This document shows, piece by piece, positions 59,047 to 64,000 of a stretch of 64,000 bases of DNA (position 1 is its first letter; each line of letters starts with the position of its first letter). The stretch lies in the NCBI GenBank assembly GCA_943788775.1, contig CALSRO010000005.1:744001-808000 (forward strand), written 5' to 3'. The position numbers and the translations under genes are program-made. This stretch comes from an uncultured Flavobacteriales bacterium (GTDB lineage: Bacteria > Bacteroidota > Bacteroidia > Flavobacteriales_G > Salibacteraceae). The notes beneath the pieces were generated by a model, which saw only the letters and a program-made list of their open reading frames with translations, had not been told where the DNA came from and did no database searches.

Positions 59047-59802
59047 TCAAACGTATCCCATCGCCCAATAGCTCGCATATCCCAACCATTCATGCATTAG
59101 CACATTCCAGTGGGCTAAAACAAGCGGATTTGGAATAAAGGATTCGACTCCAATTCCAGATTCGTTGCGGTAGGACTCCGCACAATAGGGGATAACCTTC
59201 AGTCCCTGCTTTTCAAAACAAGCAATGGCTCGCGGCATATGATAGCCAGAAGTGACTAATAAAATGGGCTCATCGGCCAATCCTTCAGCCTCTAAAAGCT
59301 TCTTGGTTTCAATCGCATTCTCACGCGTATTCCTCGATTCAGACTCAATCAGTATTTTCCTCATCGGAATGCCAATTTCATCGGCATATTTTGAGGCATA
59401 CACGCTTTCCCGTAGCTCTGGATGCAATAGAAATCCACTGCCACCGCTGATCACTAATCGGTCAATCTTCCTTGTTTGCAACAGCCAAATACCTTGATTA
59501 AACCGATCGCTGCCGAAGCGAAAAGCAATCCGATTGGAAATGGTGTCGTAGGATGAAAATCCACCCAATACCACGCCAGCTTCACATTCTGGGATATCCT
59601 CTGTCAATAGAATTGGAGGCTCCCAGAAGTTGTTTACCCCATCCATGATCAGCGGACTGGTGAAAATAAATAGCATGGCAAACCCAGCGATTCGAAGTCT
59701 TTTGGACTGCTTTTTCCAGAAAAAACTAGCCACAAGTAGGATGAATATCCAACTGATGGGCATGACTAAAAACGACAGTATTTTACTCAGAGCGAAAAAC
59801 AT
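59047..59802 (-). CDS. YdcF/SanA/ElyC-family membrane protein (DUF218)
   Basis: 251 residues. Two membrane helices lie in the first 55 residues, followed by a DUF218 domain: G-V-V-L-G-G near residue 89, L-V-I-S-G-G-S-G near 121, E-S-x-S-R-N-T-R-E-N-A near 155 and L-V-T-S-G-Y-H-M-P-R-A near 183. ElyC and SanA affect peptidoglycan and envelope stability in enterobacteria. The role here is inferred from that family. The start codon is 1 base from the stop of the DUF3667 gene, so the two form an operon. Confidence 0.85.
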   Translation of the reverse strand: MFFALSKILSFLVMPISWIFILLVASFFWKKQSKRLRIAGFAMLFIFTSPLIMDGVNNFWEPPILLTEDIPECEAGVVLGGFSSYDTISNRIAFRFGSDRFNQGIWLLQTRKIDRLVISGGSGFLLHPELRESVYASKYADEIGIPMRKILIESESRNTRENAIETKKLLEAEGLADEPILLVTSGYHMPRAIACFEKQGLKVIPYCAESYRNESGIGVESFIPNPLVLAHWNVLMHEWLGYASYWAMGYV

Positions 59803-59803
59803 G

Positions 59804-60529
59804 TTAACCGTTCAAGATTTTAAATAGAACCCCAATGGGTGTGAACACAATGATAGATATCAAAATGACATAGAGGTAGGTTAACAATGTTCGCAAAATG
59901 CCCTTAATTATGCTTGTTGATAGTGTCCGCACGTAAACGTAGAATATGACCAATAACAATAAGGGAGAAGATACCATCTCCCAGTATGCATCAAATCCAG
60001 GCAAAAATGCAGAGAAGAAAATATCGAGTGGTATGGATATAATAGTCATAAAGGAATAGGCATAGGCGCTGACAACAAGGTGTTCAGCATAGTTGAGTTT
60101 AGCCGGCCTGAAGGCTAGCCAAGAACCAATGGCGACAATGGGCACATTTGCTAAAATCATAAGATTCGAATACTCTTTCAGAACGCTCAGATTCAAGGGA
60201 TTTTCCTCCTGCATCTCGATCATACCCTCTATCGAAAATCCAAAAACAGATACTACCAGTGCGTATAACGAGGCATAAACAATTAAGAATCGAAAGGGAT
60301 TCATGTAACGATAGCGCTCACCCTGCACAAAGTCATTAATGACGACTTCTGGATTTTTAAACAACTCCAGTATCGTGAAAAGCAGCCCACGTTCAAGATT
60401 GAACATGTTCTTTAACATATCGTTGAACAGAAACTTCAAAGTGAGTCGTTCACGTTTTATCTGCCGATAACAAACGTTGCAACTCATTGACTCGTTCAGG
60501 AAATTGTCGTTCGATTTGGTCAGTGACAT
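59804..60529 (-). CDS. DUF3667 membrane protein
   Basis: 241 residues. The N-terminal part has a C-x-x-C pair (S-C-N-V-C) and F-x-x-L-x-N-P-x-x-x-x-x-x-F-x-x-G-x-R-x-x-Y-x-N-P-x-R-F, the family hallmark. Four to five membrane helices follow. The start is at 60529. Function unknown. The gene is divergent from the glycosyltransferase gene at 60575, with only 45 bases between them. Confidence 0.82.
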   Translation of the reverse strand: MSLTKSNDNFLNESMSCNVCYRQIKRERLTLKFLFNDMLKNMFNLERGLLFTILELFKNPEVVINDFVQGERYRYMNPFRFLIVYASLYALVVSVFGFSIEGMIEMQEENPLNLSVLKEYSNLMILANVPIVAIGSWLAFRPAKLNYAEHLVVSAYAYSFMTIISIPLDIFFSAFLPGFDAYWEMVSSPLLLLVIFYVYVRTLSTSIIKGILRTLLTYLYVILISIIVFTPIGVLFKILNG

Positions 60530-60574
60530 AGTATTTACAAAGCTACATTTGACGATTAATTGAAAGCATAGTTA

Positions 60575-61693
60575 GTGAAAGTCTGCATACTAGGAACAGC
60601 ATGGCCGTATAGAGGTGGATTAACAGCAATGAATGAGCGATTGGCTCAAGAGTTTGTGGCAGAGGGACACGAAGTTGAAATCATCACGTTCACTCTGCAA
60701 TATCCAAGTATTTTCTTTCCGGGTAAATCACAATTCGATGATCGTCCTAAACCTCCTTTTCAGATCAAAAGGATGCTCAATTCTATCAATCCTTTCAGTT
60801 GGTGGCGCGTTGGAAGGTATTTGAAGAAATCACAACCCGATTTGATCGTGGTGAAGTATTGGATTCCATTTATGGCGCCTGCTTTTGGCACCGTCTTACG
60901 CATCGCGAAGAAAAACGGAAAAACGAAGGTGGTTTCTATATTGGACAATATCATCCCGCATGAAAAGCGGCTTTTCGATTTCCAATTGAGTAGCTATTTC
61001 GTGAAAGCTGTGGATGGTTTCATTACCCTTTCTAAAAGTGTATTGGAAGATCTAGGTCAGTTTGATAAATCCAAGCCCAGGAAGTTTAGTCCACACCCGG
61101 TGTATGACCACTTCGGTTCTGTAGCTTCAAAAACCGATGCCAGACACAAGTTAGGACTTAAGCAGGACGGCAAATACCTGTTATTTTTCGGTTTTATTCG
61201 AGATTACAAAGGGCTCGACTTATTGTTGAAAGCCATGAGCGATACGCGAATTCGAGAGGCTGGAATCCGATTGATCGTGGCGGGTGAGTATTATTCTAAT
61301 CAAGAGGAATACGACCAATTGATCAATAAACTGGAGATCAGAGATTCGCTGGATCTCTTTACCAAATTCATTCCTGACAATGAGATCGCGCATTATTTCA
61401 ATGCGGCAGATTGTGTGGTTCAACCGTATAAAACCGCCACGCAAAGTGGAGTGACTCAAATCGCCTATCATTTTGAGAAACCCATGATTGTGACCAATGT
61501 TGGAGGTTTGCCAGAAATAGTCCCGCATGGAGAAGTAGGCTTTGTGACTCACGTTGACCCTCTTTCCATTGCCGATCATATCATTGAATTTTATCGCGGT
61601 GATGTCAATCGTTTTGCAACCAAAATCAAGGAAAAGCAAAAAGAATATTCTTGGACAACGATGCTTAACAATGTCCTAAGCCTAGTTGACTAG
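60575..61693 (+). CDS. Glycosyltransferase, family 4 (GT-B fold)
   Basis: 372 residues from a GTG start. N-terminal G-T-A-W-P-Y-R-G-G is the usual acceptor-domain glycine loop; C-terminal Q-S-G-V-T-Q-I-A-Y-H-F and P-M-I-V-T-N-V-G-G-L-P-E-I-V form the nucleotide-sugar site. It probably transfers a hexose or heptose in surface-glycan synthesis. The heptose genes directly after it suggest but do not prove a heptosyl donor. Confidence 0.85.
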   Translation: MKVCILGTAWPYRGGLTAMNERLAQEFVAEGHEVEIITFTLQYPSIFFPGKSQFDDRPKPPFQIKRMLNSINPFSWWRVGRYLKKSQPDLIVVKYWIPFMAPAFGTVLRIAKKNGKTKVVSILDNIIPHEKRLFDFQLSSYFVKAVDGFITLSKSVLEDLGQFDKSKPRKFSPHPVYDHFGSVASKTDARHKLGLKQDGKYLLFFGFIRDYKGLDLLLKAMSDTRIREAGIRLIVAGEYYSNQEEYDQLINKLEIRDSLDLFTKFIPDNEIAHYFNAADCVVQPYKTATQSGVTQIAYHFEKPMIVTNVGGLPEIVPHGEVGFVTHVDPLSIADHIIEFYRGDVNRFATKIKEKQKEYSWTTMLNNVLSLVD

Positions 61694-61715
61694 TTAACAT
61701 TTATATTCGCCTCCC

Positions 61716-62741
61716 ATGATTTATCGCAGTAAAGCGCCATTGCGCATAGGTTTTGCAGGAGGTGGAACAGACGTTTCTCCTTACTCTGATGAATACGGTG
61801 GAGCCATATTGAATGCGACCATCAACTTATTTGCCTATGCCAGCATTGAACCAACTGACGATGGTAAAATCACCTTACACGCTGCGGACAAAAATGTTAC
61901 ACTCACTTTTGATTCTGCCGAAGAATTGCCCACGGGCGGTGGCCTAGACTTACAAATTGGAGCTTACAACAGAATCGTAAAAGACTTTGCCAAGAAGCCG
62001 TTGTCGTTTAAAATGACCACCTTCATTGACGCTCCATCGGGTTCGGGTTTAGGAACGTCATCCACCTTGATGGTAGCAATATTAGGAGCATATGTCGAGT
62101 GGTTTGGATTGCCCTTGGGAGAATATGATATTGCTCACTTGGCATACGAGATCGAGCGAATCGACTTAGGAATGTTGGGCGGGAAACAAGATCAGTACGC
62201 TGCTACGTTCGGAGGTTTCAACTTCATTGAGTTCAAGGCGAATGATTCTGTGATCGTGAATCCATTGCGAATTAGAGAACGATACAAGCACGAACTGGCA
62301 TATAACCTTCTTCTGTTTTACACCGAAACCAGCCGAGAGTCGAGCGCGATTATAGCCATGCAGCGCGATAGTGCGGCTGCCAAATCCGGTGCTGCTGTTG
62401 ATGCCATGCACAAGCTGAAAGAACAAAGCGTCATGATGAAAGAGGCGCTTCTGAAAGGAGAAGTGAATCGCATGGGTGAAATATTGCACTTCGGCTGGGA
62501 GAATAAAAAACAAATGGCCAAGGGAATCAGCAATGAAATGATCGATGGCTTCTACAATCAAGCGATGAAAGCCGGTGCCACTGGTGGTAAAATTTCTGGC
62601 GCGGGCGGAGGTGGATTCATGATATTTTATTGCCCAGGAAACTCGAGACACATAGTTATTGAGGCCTTGGCAGAATTGGGTGGGAAAATCCAACCCTTTC
62701 AATTTTATAACGAAGGACTTTTAACTTGGAAAGGCGAATGA
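61716..62741 (+). CDS. hddA: D-glycero-alpha-D-manno-heptose 7-phosphate kinase-like GHMP kinase
   Basis: 341 residues. GHMP-kinase motifs: P-L-R-I-G-F-A-G-G-G-T-D near residue 8, the phosphate loop G-S-G-L-G-T-S-S-T-L near 110, and the C-terminal G-A-G-G-G-G-F near 300. The following two genes (isomerase and guanylyltransferase) make heptose kinase the most likely role: it would phosphorylate D-glycero-D-manno-heptose 7-phosphate at C1. Fucokinase-type activity is the main alternative. The stop overlaps gmhA by 4 bases. Confidence 0.82.
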   Translation: MIYRSKAPLRIGFAGGGTDVSPYSDEYGGAILNATINLFAYASIEPTDDGKITLHAADKNVTLTFDSAEELPTGGGLDLQIGAYNRIVKDFAKKPLSFKMTTFIDAPSGSGLGTSSTLMVAILGAYVEWFGLPLGEYDIAHLAYEIERIDLGMLGGKQDQYAATFGGFNFIEFKANDSVIVNPLRIRERYKHELAYNLLLFYTETSRESSAIIAMQRDSAAAKSGAAVDAMHKLKEQSVMMKEALLKGEVNRMGEILHFGWENKKQMAKGISNEMIDGFYNQAMKAGATGGKISGAGGGGFMIFYCPGNSRHIVIEALAELGGKIQPFQFYNEGLLTWKGE

Positions 62742-63316
62742 GCATAATATCAATCATCCAGCAATCGATAGATACAAAGGCCAAAATGCTTCAATCTGAA
62801 GCGTTGGTGAATAGCATTCAGCAGTGTGCAGACGCTTGGGTCAAGTGCTTGAATAATAAAGGAAAAGTCCTTTTTTGTGGCAATGGTGGAAGCGCGGCAG
62901 ATGCGCAACACATTGCAGCCGAATTGAGTGGTCGATTCTATTTTGATCGTCCGGCTTTGTTTGCGGAAGCATTGCACGTGAACACCTCCTATTTAACGGC
63001 CGTTGCCAACGATTACTCCTACGATGTGGTCTATTCGCGCATGATCGAATCGAAAGGAGCTGAGGGCGATGTGCTGGTGGGAATTTCGACCAGTGGAAAT
63101 TCTAAGAATGTGGTCTTGGCCATGCAGGAAGCCCAAAAAAGGGGAATGATCACCATAGGTTTCACAGGTGAAGCAGGGGGCGAGTTGAGAAATTGCAGCG
63201 ACATTTTGATCAACATTCCTTCAACGGATACACCGCGTATTCAAGAGTGCCACATATTGGTCGGTCATATCATTTGCGAATTAACCGAAGCAGCACTTTT
63301 TGAGCGAAAGAATTAA
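62738..63316 (+). CDS. gmhA: Sedoheptulose-7-phosphate isomerase
   Basis: 192 residues from the ATG overlapping the hddA stop. SIS-domain isomerase that turns sedoheptulose 7-phosphate into D-glycero-D-manno-heptose 7-phosphate, the first step to activated heptose. Motifs: G-N-G-G-S-A-A-D-A-Q-H near residue 50, G-I-S-T-S-G-N-S near 116, and the C-terminal R-I-Q-E-C-H-I-L-V-G-H. It lies between the kinase and the nucleotidyltransferase of the same pathway. Confidence 0.93.
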   Translation: MSIISIIQQSIDTKAKMLQSEALVNSIQQCADAWVKCLNNKGKVLFCGNGGSAADAQHIAAELSGRFYFDRPALFAEALHVNTSYLTAVANDYSYDVVYSRMIESKGAEGDVLVGISTSGNSKNVVLAMQEAQKRGMITIGFTGEAGGELRNCSDILINIPSTDTPRIQECHILVGHIICELTEAALFERKN

Positions 63317-64000
63317 AACGGCTATTGTTTTGGCTGGCGGATTTGGCACTCGACTGCAATCTGTGGTGTCCGATGTGCCAAAACCGATGGCTCAAGTGGC
63401 AGGTCGTCCTTTCTTAGAATATATACTCGATTACTTGATTCATTTTGGTTTTACCGAAGTTGTACTCTCTACAGGTCACTTATCAGAAGTCGTTTCGGAT
63501 TATTTTGGCGAACAATACAGGTCAATGACCGTGAAATATGCCGCAGAAACGGACCCACTCGGAACGGGTGGAGCCATCCTAAACTCTTTTCGATTTACAG
63601 ACGCACAAAATGCCCTGGTCTTGAATGGAGATAGTTTTTTGGATGCGCCCTTAGACGAAGTCTTAAATAACGACCGATTGATGGATTGTGACGGTCTCAT
63701 AGTGTTGCGACAAATGCCAAATCCAGATCGGTTTGGCACGGTCAGGCTTGGGACAACGGGGCTGGTCGAAGAATTTGAAGAAAAAAAGCCTGGATTGGAC
63801 TCAGGTCTGATCAATGCAGGGATTTACATTTTGAATCGAAGTGTATTAGAACACTTTGGTTTGACAGGGAGGTTTTCCATAGAGGAAGATTTTTTCAAAC
63901 CACATATATCAGAAGTGAAAATTGCTGGCTTCGTAACTGATGGCTATTTCATTGACATTGGAATTCCCGAGGAATACGACCGTGCACAATCTGATTTTAA
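63300..64000 (+). CDS. hddC: Nucleotidyltransferase, HddC-like (mannose-1-P guanylyltransferase family), cut by window end
   Basis: The frame stays open to the last base, giving at least 233 residues. It starts at a TTG inside the end of gmhA (17-base overlap); no ATG lies before the conserved motif. N-terminal L-A-G-G-F-G-T-R-L, then P-K-P-M-A and G-T-G-G-A-I-L are the nucleotide-sugar pyrophosphorylase signature, and N-G-D-S-F is the metal aspartate. Position after hddA and gmhA suggests it attaches GMP to heptose 1-phosphate to give GDP-heptose. Confidence 0.85.
   Translation, partial: MSERIKTAIVLAGGFGTRLQSVVSDVPKPMAQVAGRPFLEYILDYLIHFGFTEVVLSTGHLSEVVSDYFGEQYRSMTVKYAAETDPLGTGGAILNSFRFTDAQNALVLNGDSFLDAPLDEVLNNDRLMDCDGLIVLRQMPNPDRFGTVRLGTTGLVEEFEEKKPGLDSGLINAGIYILNRSVLEHFGLTGRFSIEEDFFKPHISEVKIAGFVTDGYFIDIGIPEEYDRAQSDF

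Noticed and set aside
62166-62702. Minus-strand open frame of 178 codons opposite hddA
   Set aside because: Antisense shadow of a well-conserved GHMP kinase gene, with no family resemblance.

Overview
The window comes from a member of the Bacteroidota, most likely the class Flavobacteriia. The signs are type IX secretion (T9SS) type B sorting domains, a fused SecDF, type III glutamine synthetase, PurM of about 390 residues, several promoters of the Bacteroidota kind (TTG, then 17-23 nt, then TAnnTTTG), and little use of strong Shine-Dalgarno sites. The DNA is AT-rich and almost fully coding. I see no CRISPR array, insertion sequence, prophage or replication origin.

Layout. 1-5.2 kb: end of a large TPR protein, an outer-membrane barrel protein and gyrB. 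5.2-10.3 kb (minus strand): a secreted T9SS type B protein, an ECF sigma factor and a membrane-anchored anti-sigma-like protein that itself ends in a T9SS type B (CHU_C) domain. 10.4-18.2 kb: malate dehydrogenase, SecDF, TatA, a Ca2+/Na+ antiporter and glutamine synthetase III. 18.3-31.1 kb: a PorE-like T9SS envelope protein, then a long co-directional run (purM, prfA, pyrF, DUF2851, PspC, K+ channel, RmlD-like reductase, Na+/alanine symporter, HhH protein, apt, acyl-CoA dehydrogenase). 31.2-46.2 kb: the information-processing block rpsU, xerC-like, hpf, four tRNAs, tuf, tRNA-Trp, secE, nusG, rplKAJL, rpoBC and DUF3467. 46.3-52.1 kb (minus strand): a patatin/BamA-like protein, a BtuF-like binding protein, cystathionine beta-synthase and a LolC/E-type permease. 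52.2-54.7 kb: two genes broken by single-base insertions (a NamZ-type muramidase and an aspartate-type aminotransferase). 54.8-60.5 kb: DUF1573, valS, DUF481, a small membrane protein, YdcF-like and DUF3667 proteins. 60.6-64 kb: a surface-sugar locus with a glycosyltransferase and the heptose genes hddA, gmhA and hddC-like, cut by the window edge.

How it fits together. Most of the window is housekeeping. The least ordinary part is the 5.2-10.3 kb trio: its architecture suggests that envelope or T9SS status is sensed by a CHU_C-bearing anti-sigma protein that controls an ECF sigma factor, with a T9SS substrate in the same putative operon. A second point is that two promoters (secDF and the tRNA-tuf cluster) carry parallel terminator-like hairpins right at the predicted transcription start. 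Four single-base frame breaks within about 1.25 kb need checking as either assembly errors or real decay.
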